Below, piece by piece: positions 1 through 10,994 of a DNA stretch of 64,000 bases; the stretch's first letter is position 1; each line of letters opens with the position of its first letter. Both the position numbers and the translations under genes were made by a program. A model generated the notes under the pieces. The model had not been told where the DNA came from. It made no database searches and saw only the letters and a program-made list of their open reading frames with translations. This DNA comes from Asterella californica. Its lineage: Eukaryota > Streptophyta > Marchantiopsida > Marchantiales > Aytoniaceae. The DNA is taken from the NCBI GenBank assembly GCA_036924285.1, contig JAYKYS010000005.1, positions 29,114,001 through 29,178,000 of the forward strand, written 5' to 3'.

Positions 1-660
1 CCGTAAAAAATATGTGTAAGAAGAGAACTTGTTTCATAATCCTTTGTGAAATGAATAAGAAAAAAAACAAAACAGATTTTTCTCATGTCTAAAACCGTAA
101 AAAATATGTGTCAGAAATGAAACGGATGTTGGATACTTGTTTCATTTTAGAAACAAGTTTCCAGATCCGCAAGGAAGTAGTTCAGGTTTTAAAAGAAGTT
201 CTCTTTATTTAGTCCTTTTTTGAAAACATAGAAAATGTGTTTCATTTTTAGACATCTTTCGGATACTTGTTTCATTTTTCAAACAAGTAACTAAAACCAG
301 ATAACTGAAATCAGAAAAATATGTTTCATTCTAAAACAAGTTTGGAACCGAGAAATCTTTGAAATCGAGAAATCTGTTTCTAAACTTAGCTTAGTTATGG
401 ATACATGTTTCACTTCTTGAACAGGTTTTGGAACTGAGAAAATCTGTTTCAGTTCTGAAACAGGTTCTGGATACTTGTTCAAGAATTGAAACAGGTTTTT
501 GGAACCTAGAAAATCTGTTGCATTTTAGAGACATGTTTATGAAACAAGAAAACTTAATTTTATTCCTGAAGCATATTTTTTGAACTCTTAGTGAAATAAG
601 TTTCACTTCATCCTTCCTAGACGTTTTAGAAACCCCAAAAAGAACAGAATGTTCACTGTA
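1..660. repeat. AT-rich array of degenerate palindromic motifs
   Basis: The stretch repeats variants of a short palindrome of the form CTTGTTTC-N6-GAAACAAG, for example near 137-160, 262-285 and 446-461, mixed with GGAAC and GAAAATCTG words. Spacing is irregular, about 25-60 bp. Short open frames here have repetitive, biased composition and look like by-products of the repeat. I see no gene. It could be an old satellite or the edge of a decayed transposon. Confidence 0.55.
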
Positions 661-780
661 GAAAACTATATATTTCCAGAAGAAAAAAACCTGTTTATTT
701 ATGAAATAGATTTCTCATTGTCAAAACTCTAAAGAGGAATCGAACTATGATGTATTTTTCTCTTTTCATTGATATCAAGG

Positions 781-1508
781 GTTGATACCTACAACCACTC
801 CGTGTGAACCTACCACGTACTATAGAGGAATCTCCTGTGGAATCTCTCAAGAGCCCCTTGATGACAAAATCCTACCATAAACCAACTGCTCCAACTTGAG
901 CACCAAAAACAAAACCTTGTCACCACACGTAATCACTGTTGTCATAACTCGGCTCGTATTGAGCTAACCTCTCTCCTACTAGGATGAGTACTGCAACCTG
1001 CACTTGCCATCACCACATGTAACCTTTCACGGTCTGATGATCCGCAAGTCCAACCTCACCGTGAGAGAAACATAAGTAGTATGACTGGTCTACAACTCCA
1101 GTCTTACTATCGACAACACATCGGAGTAATCACTCCGAAAATTAAGTGCTAACACAAGCAAACGCGGTGCACAAACAAGAAGCAAAGCATGGAGAGGTTC
1201 CAACCACAAGAAGTCCAAACGACAACCCTCCACCCTCAAACATTCACACAAGTAGAAATCCAATCTCATCCGGACTGATGTCTCTCTCATCTAGTAGCCA
1301 TATGCATAAGATATGATCATCAATTATCATATTCTACGTTTGGAGTTGCTAACTAGATGTCCAATCTTCTAGTAACTCCAAATGTGATACGATATGTGAT
1401 ATGTGATCGAATACGAGCATCATTCAGTGCTCCACTCCACAATTACACCCCTTATTGAATTATGGGGTTGGGTTATGCTTGGAGTTTAGACCTCTAGTGT
1501 TGATCGTA
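781..1508. other. Unassigned sequence, no gene seen
   Basis: No convincing coding frame on either strand. The segment contains an imperfect inverted repeat around 1339-1382 (arms TTTGGAGTT and AACTCCAAA). It abuts the truncated integrase fragment that begins near 1509. It may be part of the same dead element, but I could not identify LTR ends or a target-site duplication. Confidence 0.4.
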
Positions 1509-2456
1509 TGACACAACCGGTATGTGTTGGTGATGGTGGAGCATTTCTCCAAGTGGATTGAGTTGGTGACACTACGAGATAAGGAAAGTGAAGATGTAGT
1601 CTATGTTTTCCTAGATCGAGTGTTGAGTCATTTTGGTACACCAGCCGAAGTGTTGACTGATCAGGGTATGGACTTTCATGATGAGTTTCAAGCCTTGTAT
1701 GATCAAGCGCTGATTAATCACCATACTACGTCTCGGGATCACCCTGAGGCTGATGGCTTGGTAGAAAGAGTTGTTCGGACGGTGAAGAGAAGATAGCGCA
1801 AGTATGGCTTGCAGAAGGGTCGCGAAAACTGAGATCTTCAGTTACCATGGTTGGCTATGGGTTATAGTTTCAGTCGACAAGCATCATTGGCATCCTTCTT
1901 ATCATATTTTCTGCTATACGATCGAGAACCAGATTTACTTGCGGCCATTCATTGTGATTTTGTTGACATTGTGAACCTTGATGATTCGGATATGTGGGTG
2001 AGAGCATGACATTTGAGAACTTGTCGATTGCTTAGCATAGAAATACGTTACAGTATGATTCAAGGAGGAGGTTATTGATCATGATTCGCATGTTCCATCC
2101 TGACGATTACGTGTATTTGTAGCAAACAACACCGATAACATTGGATGTGACTACAAGATGCACTATCTTACGAGTGTGTGAGATGTTATCGTCTGGTGTT
2201 CTTGTGTTAGAGGATCGTGATGGTGTAAGTTGGAAGGATCATATGTGTAATTGCATGTCATGTTATCTTCCTAACATCGAAAGTTCTGTGATACAAGCTT
2301 GGCGACTATACGTGAAGGCTTGAGGTGTATGTTATGTGGATCTGCTAGTGGAGCGGTCACTATGTTGTTATGTGATGGTTGTTCGCGAGGATGACACACC
2401 ACATCTCAACATAGTTCCTCAAGGGCGGTGGATATGTCCTCGTTGTAGTTAGCGAG
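1509..2456 (+). pseudogene. Ty3/gypsy integrase C-terminal relic ending in a PHD finger
   Basis: Decayed C-terminal part of a Ty3/gypsy pol gene. The frame at about 1512-1796 reads as the integrase catalytic core: a HFSKWIELV block, then FGTPAEVLTDQG carrying a catalytic Asp, then HPEADGLVERVVRTVK carrying the catalytic Glu. A stop at 1794-1796 is followed by recognisable sequence to about 2030 (LPWLAMGYSFS, YDREPDL). After more stops, 2141-2320 gives a post-integrase block (ILRVCEMLSSGVLVLEDRDG). About 2328-2455 encodes a Cys-rich module, C-x2-C, MLLCDGCSRG, then VPQGRWICPRC. That is a PHD-finger pattern, interrupted by one stop where Trp is expected and one frameshift. Reverse transcriptase, protease and gag are absent. 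The element is dead. The PHD assignment rests on Cys spacing plus the LCDGC and WxCPxC signatures. Confidence 0.75.
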
Positions 2457-3250
2457 ATAGCTCATTCGACCTTCGCGTGATATGGATTGCAGACAAACAA
2501 CTAATGATAAGATGGCATAGCACCCGATCTCTTGATCTTTGCATCAAAGAAGATGCATATCATGTAGTTGGATCATGTGACTATCTAGAATTCGAAAGAT
2601 CAAACCGTCAATTAGGAGGCGATATGTGTATGCAGTTTGTGCTTGTTATATGTGTGTAGTTTGTAGTGTAGACAGAGATGTATGTTGTGTAGCGATACAC
2701 ATGTGCAAGACAACTGTCGCGTCATTTTCGTCAATTGTAATTCGATAGAGTGTGGAAGCACACTTCTTTAGCTCCATTAGTGTCGATAGTATCAATAATA
2801 CCATTAGAATAATTTTCTTAGATTGCGACAACCAAAGAATGTATTTTTGAGTTGAAACTTTTAGTCTCTCGTTTTTCTCGAGTTTTCAAACTTCTAGCTA
2901 TGATAAATACCCTTGGTGAGTACAACATGGATCTCTGCAAGCACAAACTGAATGGATTCATGAATGATTTGTTGTCGGTCGATAAGTGTGTATGTGGATG
3001 CTTCTCTGTGCTTTGTTTAGACAATAATGTATAATGCTTAATGAATGATTTGATGTCGGTCGATAAGTGTGTATGTGGATGCTACTCTGTGCTTTGTTTA
3101 GTCAATAATGTATAATGCTTAATGATGAATATGCGCAAGACAACATTATTTCACTTTTAATATATACAATTAAATATAAACTGTTTTAAGATGAAACAAA
3201 AAGTTTCGCAACAGAGCAACTGCAAGATCTCATATCTGTAAGTTCAAGAA
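2457..3250. other. Non-coding stretch with a tandem duplication
   Basis: No gene recognised. The only structure is the direct duplication at 2960-3121, listed separately. The rest is moderately AT-rich with short random frames. Confidence 0.5.
2960..3121. repeat. 81-bp direct tandem duplication (two copies)
   Basis: Copy 1 runs 2960-3040 and copy 2 runs 3041-3121. They differ at about three positions (TTGTTGTC/TTGATGTC, GCTTCTC/GCTACTC, TTTAGACA/TTTAGTCA). The high identity implies a recent local duplication in otherwise old sequence. Confidence 0.9.
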
Positions 3251-3251
3251 A

Positions 3252-3945
3252 ATGCGGAATGAAATTTCCAACACATTCATTTTGTATCTTCAAGAACCAT
3301 TACACAAGCTTGTAGTTTATCCCAGAACGAAATCATATGGCAATCTCACTGACATCAGAGAGCAAAACCTGAACTGTTCGAAGACAGGACACATTGTTGC
3401 CTCCCAGAAGCTTGGGTCGGTAACGAAAGCGCGCCAATTCTTTCGCGTCCGCCAGAGCGGCTTAATCGCTCGCAAGCCCAAGACGTCCGGCGTCATGGTC
3501 CTTCCGTCAGCTGCTTGCGAGATCAATGTAGACTGCAAATGCGACTTTGCTCGTTTTAAGGGAATGTAGCGCAGTAGTTTCGCTCAAGAACCGAACATGA
3601 ATCGGTGTTGGCTGATTGCAACGCATATCACTTTACGAATTAGGTCAAGAAACCGTTCCACGAACAGGAGACGGCAGCATTTGATCTATTCGACTGAACC
3701 CGGCAGCTATGCGCCTCAGAGTGGTTCAGCAAAGGATGGGTCACTCATCTAGTTTGTGCTAGTGCTGGACTGCTCGAGTGCAATAGTAGCACCCACTCCG
3801 ATGAAGAACTAGAGGAAGACGGCTCTACAGGTAGTGAATCGCAGGATATATTTCCTTTACCGACCAACCTCGCACAGTTTGTTGGCCCCCAGGTCATACC
3901 GGTTTTCCCGACAAGCACACTAGAGTTGAAAATTGCTGGAAAATA
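3252..3945 (+). other. Possible exons of an unrecognised gene or pseudogene
   Basis: Two frames look less random than their surroundings. 3252-3569 encodes 105 residues, and its GC content rises between about 3400 and 3560. The frame after the stop near 3692, running to TAA at 3943-3945, encodes about 83 residues: an acidic segment (DEELEEDGSTGSESQD), then a proline-rich hydrophobic segment (QVIPVFPTST), then a basic end. It has no ATG, so it would have to be a terminal exon. I recognise no domain and found no confirmed splice pair. It could equally be chance or a decayed transposon piece. Confidence 0.2.
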
Positions 3946-5066
3946 ACACAAATGGTAATGGGCAAGAGAGCTGCCTTGAAAATGTGGTGAAGAAAGATGC
4001 TAACAAAACTAACAAAAAAGAAAGATAATTTCGCGAAGATTTAAAAAACGAGATTTCGCGATTAAACGCGAAGATTATTTTCGCGAACTTTAATAAACGC
4101 TACGGTAACAGTCATGACAATGTAATTCAAGTACTATCTGTGTGAAGTCTAGGAATGATCAGAGTTAAACAGTTTACAAACCACAGGAATTTTACACGGA
4201 CGTCGTGAAGAGAATGAAGCAACCCGTACTTTATTATCAAGCCATTAGTGGATAAGCTCGATACGGAAGAGTGAAACATGTTTCATCTCGCTTGTAGTTA
4301 AAATTAAATACTCCAGACCTCTCGTAATGTTAGTATCATCGAGCGTATCATCACATCTCATCCAAAAAGAGTAAACGACCTTCTCAGAGTTCTCCCAAAT
4401 TTGGGCAATGTCTGCGGTTGATTCCCGGTTACGATGATGAAATCTCAACTAGCTCCTGTTACATTTGTCTGTGTAGAAAACCTCACAAGCGGTGAAAACA
4501 CAAGGGGCTAAAGAAACGAACAACTCCAAACTGGAACGTCACTGTGATCCTCCTATATAACGTTCCTGCAACTATCATGCGGCGAAACAAAGAACATCTG
4601 CCTCAGCGAAAAGACTTCCTCTTCTGGGTGCGCCGATCGTCGCTGAATACTGAAAACACTTTCATATAGGCTACATACTTCCACCCAAAACCTTCCAGAC
4701 TGTTCAAATCATTAAAATCCAAGCAAAAAGAAACGCTAAAAGACCCAACAGCCGCCCAATCCCCCGTGGTACGGTTTACTTAGGCTCGGACAGGAACCAG
4801 TCTTCCCTAGATCCAACTTTGTACAAGTTGCGCATTATCTGTAAACAGGTACACCTTGTGTCGACGAAACAAAGAAGCTCTTGTGTTCTAACCGCCCATA
4901 ATCCAAGGTCGAGTAATATTCAGATGATTCCAATAATTTGTTTGAATTATAGAGATGCCGAAGTACAAACCAGAGCTAAAGGTGGGAGAAGCCTAAGTAC
5001 AACCCGGCGCAAGAGGTTCAACAAAATCTAACAGGGTGGTAGTAAACTTATCCCCTCCCAATCAAT
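3946..5066. other. RPL17 3' flank and intergenic DNA
   Basis: No second gene is supported here. The minus-strand sequence just below 5067 should include the RPL17 3' UTR, but I could not place a poly(A) site. A cluster of TTCGCGA-type palindromes lies at 4027-4087 and is listed separately. Confidence 0.45.
4027..4087. repeat. Cluster of TTCGCGA-type palindromes
   Basis: Four CGCGAA or TTCGCG words fall within about 60 bp of AT-rich DNA, near 4029, 4054, 4066 and 4080, in both orientations. They form short imperfect inverted repeats such as TTCGCGAAGATTT opposite CGCGAAGATTATTTTCGCG. CpG-rich palindromes stand out in this context. Function unknown. Confidence 0.5.
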
Positions 5067-6437
5067 CTAGGATGAGGTTCCGCTTCTAAGGCGGGCTTGA
5101 GCTTTCCTGCTTCTTGGGGCAACCTCTGCCTCCACCTAGACGCATCAAGACATACCAACTCAGACATACACTCAATGAGTGTAGCGTAGTCGGAAATCAA
5201 CAAGACGAAATTGCACACATCACACTGCTTTTGTTGGGAATTTATACACAGGAGAATCCAAAGCGGGGAATGTAAAGTACGGCATACCTCTTTCTTCACG
5301 GGTACCTCCTTCTCGGAGAGTATCAACTCAATATGACAGGGCGAGGACATGTACGCTGTGGACATAACATCGGCCATAATTACGTCATAATTAACTTTTC
5401 ATTCGTCTTAGTAAAGCGTGGATAGCTACTATCGTCTCAGGTATACCTACGATACTTTTCAGATCATAATTAGGGTGTCTGGACAACTTACGGTTAATAC
5501 GACCGTGGGCACGGTACGTGCGCCTTCTCTGCTTCTGGGCTTTGTTCACCTGAATGTGTGATATAATCAGAGTGTCCACATCCAAACCCTTCACCTCAGC
5601 ATTACTTTCGGCATTCTTCAGAAGATCCAATAAGAAGGTTGCTGACTTCACCGGCCATCTTCCCTGTCCATTAGAGTGTCGGGACTTCGCTTGCGCGGTT
5701 CGCCCTACACCTCCGCAAAACCTCCGGAAGGGAATGGCCTGCTTGTGGGCAAGCACATCCTCTAGGTATCTCTTCGCCTTGCTGAGTTCTAGTTTCTTGA
5801 TGGCCTGTGCTGTTTCACGAGTGTTCTGGACACCAAAAACAACTCAGATGCGGCGACATTCAGTGAGAAAGGCACTGCATGCTGCTCAACCCGCCAGAAT
5901 CGAAACAACTTGTACACTATCGGGAACGAACAAACATGAGATATCCTGTGGATTACCTTGAAATGCACTCGCAAGTCGGACCCTCGGGCTTTGCATGACT
6001 TGGTGGAATTATCAGGTTCCCGTGCGTACTTCACCTGAGAGTGGATACACGGGAATCAAATAACACGCCATCCGTAAGCTGCATCCCTAGTCACAAGTTT
6101 AACTCTCTGTGTGAAACAACCAATTCACAGAAGGCAGTACTGTAGCCGATTCACAGAAGGAAGTAGCACAATCAGAGATGTGTGTAGCAGCCAAGAAACT
6201 GCGAACACAAGGGTAACACGAAACTCTAACAACGCCGTGATACATTCCCCAGGCAAAGCTCCCAGCGTCTCAAAAAGGCGAAGGTAATCATTTCAGATCG
6301 ATCCAACCCCAAGAAAAAACCAGATCATGACCCGACATCTGCTATCCGCATTGGCGCTTTGATCGAAGAAATACCGTGCTAATATACAGAGCCCGGAGGA
6401 TGGTGGATGCGGGGGGGGGAATTGAAAAGTATACCAT
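5067..6437 (-). CDS. RPL17: Cytosolic ribosomal protein L17 (uL22), five coding exons
   Basis: Structural protein of the cytosolic 60S subunit, uL22 family, lining the polypeptide exit tunnel. Minus-strand coding exons: 6437-6435 (ATG only), 6034-5957, 5825-5492, 5355-5288, 5123-5067. All introns are GT-AG (about 400, 131, 136 and 164 bp) and phases join exactly, giving 179 residues; plant L17 is about 176. Family landmarks in order: [123 protein letters not shown]. The end is basic and Ser-rich (RLRSGTSS). Exon 2 begins with the GTG valine codon after an AG acceptor, so the start Met must come from an upstream exon. The ATG at 6437 followed directly by GTATAC fits. The last exon could start elsewhere, but the chosen acceptor keeps frame and gives a plant-like tail. 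No disabling change seen. This is the only clear host gene in the window. Confidence 0.95.
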
Positions 6438-6560
6438 CGTTGTTCGCACAGACGCCGCGGAGAAGGACGAGAGACGCTTGCGCACCGTCGCGCAGAGAAA
6501 GGGGAAAGAGAAAGAAACGTAGGGTTTTATTCCTCGTTGGTCCCAGTTCTGGTTTAGGTC
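6438..6560 (-). promoter_or_regulatory. RPL17 5' UTR and proximal promoter with telo-box and pyrimidine tract
   Basis: On the minus strand, just upstream of the ATG, is a pyrimidine-rich tract (complement of 6494-6517). Immediately upstream of it is AAACCCTA (complement of 6520-6527). AAACCCTA is the telo-box, a known cis-element of plant ribosomal-protein and translation-factor genes, usually near the transcription start. The pyrimidine tract may mark a TOP-like start. No TGGGCC/T site II motif was noticed, so the promoter call rests on the telo-box and its position. Confidence 0.6.
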
Positions 6561-7897
6561 GTCGCATGTCCCGTTTTGCGGGGCTCCCAGTCACTGCAGT
6601 TGACGTGCGGATATAGTTCTGTCGCCGGAGATCCATGGCATCGTTGTACAGACAACTGCTCACCGTCGTTTGTACTTCAGCACAGTACTTCCTTACGGGT
6701 GTAGTTAGCGTTCGGTTCGGTTCCACACCAAACCGTTTCACTTGGAACTAACCAAGACCAAATTGTTTCATAATTGTGAACTAAACCATCTATGAAAAGA
6801 ACAGTTTTTAAAAGTCTTTGAATAATCGTTTTCTAGACATTTAAAGCGAACCATATCATTTATCACTCAGAGCACCTGCATATTTGCCTCCTCCATCGGA
6901 AAGGTAAATATATAAGTGGTTAATTTAATACCTAATCCTTCCGGCAGGAAGGGTTAGGTATTAAATTAACATCACAGTATATTAACGTATTAACGACTGT
7001 GAACTCCCGGACTTGTACCTTCTGAAGCGCAGCACTGATGACAATACTTATGGGTTATCTCTTACTCTTCTCGTGTTTCCAGACATAGATAACAGATAAT
7101 ATTTATAAAATATTTTAATTTTATATATCTAATTAATATATATTTTTTACTTAACACTTATATATATTCTCGATATCATTAAGTGAGCAAAAGTTCCCGG
7201 AGTTCATCGGGCATGCATATTCATTTATGAACCGAACTGTTTACAAGAATTTTTGAATTATATTATCAGTGAACTTTAATCAGTAAACTTTTAGATCTGT
7301 TTCATTATAACACAAATGAACCTATTATATATTTTATAATAATTTAAAACTAATTATCAGTAGTTATATTGTTTCTTTGTAAACTGTGGAACCGACCGAC
7401 TAAAAGACAATCTGTTTTGAGAACAGATCATTTGAGACATGTTTATTATGAACAATCAAACCCATCAAAAATCGAAACCAAACTACCAAAACCACTAGTT
7501 CTATATGAAGTTGTTTAGTAAGAAAGAAGATATGCTTGCAATGAATTGTGAGGATAAGCGTTAGCGATATATCTGGATATAAATATTTCTAAATACTCTT
7601 TTCACAACGACTCCATTTACCTATTTTCGCTACTTGACAAAGAGAATCTCTCTATTCTTTTTCAGTTTTCATAATCAATCTATAGTTGTGCTAACGCATA
7701 GCAACAAGGAGCTACATTTGCAATTAATTCGGATATAATTCAATTCATTTTTTATTTTCACAACCACTATATCCGTCACTTAATCGTCCATAATATGACA
7801 AAAATACGTTACACGACAAAAAAATCTAATATAGCTATGCTAACTAACGCATAGCAAATGACAATCATATCGTAAACTTCAAATTTGGAAGTAGATC
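6561..7897. other. AT-rich intergenic DNA
   Basis: No gene is supported. From about 6970 to 7900 the sequence is strongly AT-rich with long A/T runs and no meaningful frames. The only structured item is the hairpin at 6919-6970. Confidence 0.55.
6919..6970. repeat. Near-perfect 24-bp inverted repeat with 4-nt loop
   Basis: The arms at 6919-6942 and 6947-6970 are complementary with one mismatch (a G/T position beside the CCTTCC/GGAAGG core). The loop is GGCA and the arms end in GTTAAT/ATTAAC. It lies about 380 bp beyond the RPL17 promoter. It may be a tiny MITE remnant or a small-RNA hairpin. No flanking target duplication was recognised. Confidence 0.85.
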
Positions 7898-9791
7898 ATG
7901 TCGTACATAACACTTTTCTGTTTGGAGAACAATTGATTTCTGTATTTCGTAAACTTTTTCGTGTAACACGCCTGATGACGTATTAAGTGTCACGTTCACA
8001 GTTATCTGAGATGTGAGATCGTACAATAATGAGACGTGTCAGCTCAATGATCCGTGGACATTCGTGTGAGTGGCTCTTGTCGTCAAATTTAGGTATAAGA
8101 TAAAGGGTCGAGGGTCCGTGGGACCATTCTTCCTTGCTTGGTATTCCACGAGTGTTTCTTAATATTTTACATTGAGAGTGAGGAGCTACGAGAGTTGTAC
8201 TCATTGACGGTTGATTGATCTGAGTTCTAAATTTTTCATTCTCGAATTCATTTCATATGAAGCTTCAATGCATCCATCGTGATAACTTTCGACAATGGTT
8301 CTTTGCTTAATTTGATGCAGAGTTCATGGAGAGAGTGGTGGACTTGCTTATTCTGGTGATCTTATCGATCGTCGCGTACGGGGAAAATTGAGACTTGACT
8401 GTGTACACCTTACTTTAAGTGGTGAATGGACTTGAACTTTCTAGCCAACGTCTCTTTATTTGGGTTGATATTCGATGTCACTGTCACCGGAAGATCAACC
8501 ATCGTGCATGGATTGTGAGGAACTTTGGTGAAGAATATTGTAATCAAGTGATGACTTCCTCATTTCTTTTTGTTGTACATTTCATCATGATCAATTCAAG
8601 GTCATTATCTTGACTTTGTATTGAATCTCATGTATCTTTTCGTGTCATTATTATCTCTATTGCTCGATGAGGATGATGATCTTGTGTTAACTTTGAGGTC
8701 TAAAGTTTTTTAAGGTTACAACTCAATCTATAGTGCCAAATAGGAGATAAAGTGATCTCCAATCTTCTTTCTCATTGGTCTATTTTTTATCAATCAAATT
8801 CATCCAAGTTCCAAAGACGGTTTTGAGATTTTGGAGGTCTTCTCGAGAGTCATTTGTAGAGTGTAAGGTCTCATTGGCAAGCACGAGTGCTAGACTACAG
8901 TCTGGAGAGGAATATCAATCGATTTGGAGCTTTGAGCAGAGTGTTATGATCGTTCAAAGTCAAGGATCAAATCGATATCTCGAGTCACATTTATGAGTGT
9001 CTCGAGAGTTTGAGAAATTATCTTTTGATATTGTCAAAGGTTGGACAGTTGACGTCGTGCTGGTTGCACTGATGTCAAATAAATCTTACATTTGGGTTAT
9101 GTTTGACCTCGAAAAGGTCGATTGAAGTTGACTGTAACAGTTGAGAGATAGAAGTAAAATTGTTTTGCTTAGATTCAAAAGGATTGAGTTGTTCCAAGAG
9201 CATGGGATCGAATCTCTAAGTGAAAGGGATTGGAGTGTCCCATATTTTCTTACTACATGTGAAATTTCAACTCATTTGGTTAAGAGAATTTGTTGGGGTC
9301 GTGGAATTTAACCACCGGGGTCTATAAAGCTCATAAGTTAACACATACGAAAGACTTGGTCCATTTCGAGCAAGTTTGGAGCTTGAAGGTGGAATTTCAT
9401 AGAGTAGTAGTGAGAGGTCATAAGGAATTTTGAGTGAAGTTTGAAGCCCAGTTGGAAGTTCGAGTTGGCAGTAATAGGTTGCCGAAGTTTAGACTATAGC
9501 GTGTTAAGTTTTGAAAAAGAGGAGAGATTCACCTACATCTCTTGGTTGACCTTGAACAAACGACTTGAGGTTTATAGGTGGAATCTCCTGAACGTACTCT
9601 TGTGAACTAAAGCATATGTTTATCATGTATAGATGTTTCATATACTCAGAATAAGATTGAACGTCGAGTTGTGTTGTGTGGTGCATGTGTGTTACACTTA
9701 AGTTCAGGTTATGTCAGTAGAAACAGATAACTCTCTATAGTCAAATACTCCGTGTATTCTTAGACCAAACTCACGTAAGTTCGAGATGTCA
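7898..9791 (+). mobile_element. Degenerate copy of the H-type LTR (inverted relative to H)
   Basis: Reads in the same order as the minus strand of the solo LTR at 59109-61373. It shares many blocks, for example the TGAGATCGTACAATAA region near 8010, GGTATAAGATAAAGGGTCGAGG near 8090, the CATCCATCGTGATAACTTTCGACAATGG region near 8270, and CCGTGTATTC near 9750. It starts near a TGTCGTAC at 7898 and ends near 9791 (ATGTCAT). It is highly diverged and has no coding capacity. It appears to be an old solo LTR or a fragment of the same family. End coordinates are approximate. Confidence 0.7.
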
Positions 9792-10994
9792 TAAGCTTTG
9801 AAGTATGTGAGATGCTCCATAAAACTTGCTGACTGAGAGGTGAGGGAGAGGGTAGTCATGAGAGTTAGAAACTGGAGGAGGTCTTACAATCATAGCTGGC
9901 CATAGCTATCTCATTTTGCACAATCCGGAGAGTTCATTTGTGTCAAGGAAACAGAGTATTGTTGTAGCCTAACACCTCTATCTTCTTGTGTACAAATGTA
10001 AGCCATATTAATCACAAAACCTACTCAGATGTTCGGCTGGTCACTCCGAGAGATCAATCCATTACTTACAATTCTAGCATTGTCTTCAAAATCTGATTCT
10101 TAGCATTGGACAATCGATCCAAAGATCGTGTTCAGCTTATAAGATCCAATGGACAAACACAACATCAAAGAATGAATTCTTTTGTACAATCTCTCCTATG
10201 GACTCAATATGGAGTATATGCAAGCTCTCTTGCACCACTTTCGCTTAGTTCAAATTGTGGAAGCTTTGGTGCAGTTTTATGGTCTATGACTAATGGCACC
10301 ACACTTATAACAACGGTTGTAAGCCTTTATAATATAGATATAGTTCTAACGTGCAAGATGTTGAAACAGAATTGTCAAATGTTCAAGAAGATAGATCAGT
10401 CTACAATTGCTGTTAGTTGATCTTTCTTGGAAAGCGATTTACGACAACCATACCTATCAATAGCAAAATGTAATGCAAGGATGATTATTAGTTGCGTAAC
10501 TTTCCGAATGTAGACAATAATAATCTATTTGATCTCTGAGGAGTGTGTGGAATGTAGATGGATCGTATAGAATTATCAATGCAGTTGTGGATTCAACATT
10601 GAGCGGTGTTTCTATGTAATTGTGAGATAAAGTGCAAACCAAAGTCCACAATCTATTTGTCTCTTATCAATATCAGCGGAACACATAAGGATCAAATGCT
10701 CAACTGTAATCATCCAACGGCCGCACATCACTACCACTAGCAGCAAGATTTGAATCTGCCACATCAAACTGCAAAGATTACTTTCATTCTCAAGAAATCC
10801 ACCTGACAACAAGTCAACCAAAACCGAAGCACGACGAGAAGCACCAACAAGATAACAAGCACTCAGAGGCTCCTCTACATTGAACTATGCACATCTTGTT
10901 TTATCGTGAAGCCAACAAACGACTCTCACGTCAACACTACTCATTTCTCAACAAGAGCAAGTGGTTCATCTCACATCTACACGTCCCAAGATAT
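9792..10994. other. Unassigned sequence, no gene seen
   Basis: Open frames of up to about 100 codons occur (10106-10420 plus; 10457-10821 minus). They contain no motif I recognise and show no coding-type composition. No LTR ends or primer site were identified. Confidence 0.4.

Noticed and set aside
291..606. Minus-strand frames of 63 and 71 codons
   Set aside because: They arise from the palindromic repeat array; composition is repetitive and there is no domain.
5124..5287. Possible box C/D snoRNA in RPL17 intron 4
   Set aside because: Only loose GTGATGT and CTGA words are present, with poor C box match and no terminal stem.
5048..5377. Single 109-codon minus-strand frame over the 3' part of RPL17
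   Set aside because: Only its first part ([16 protein letters not shown]) is coding; the rest reads through intron 4 and uses the wrong frame of the last exon. It is replaced by the spliced RPL17 model.
10106..10420. 104-codon plus-strand frame
   Set aside because: No motif, no homologue elsewhere in the window, ordinary base composition.
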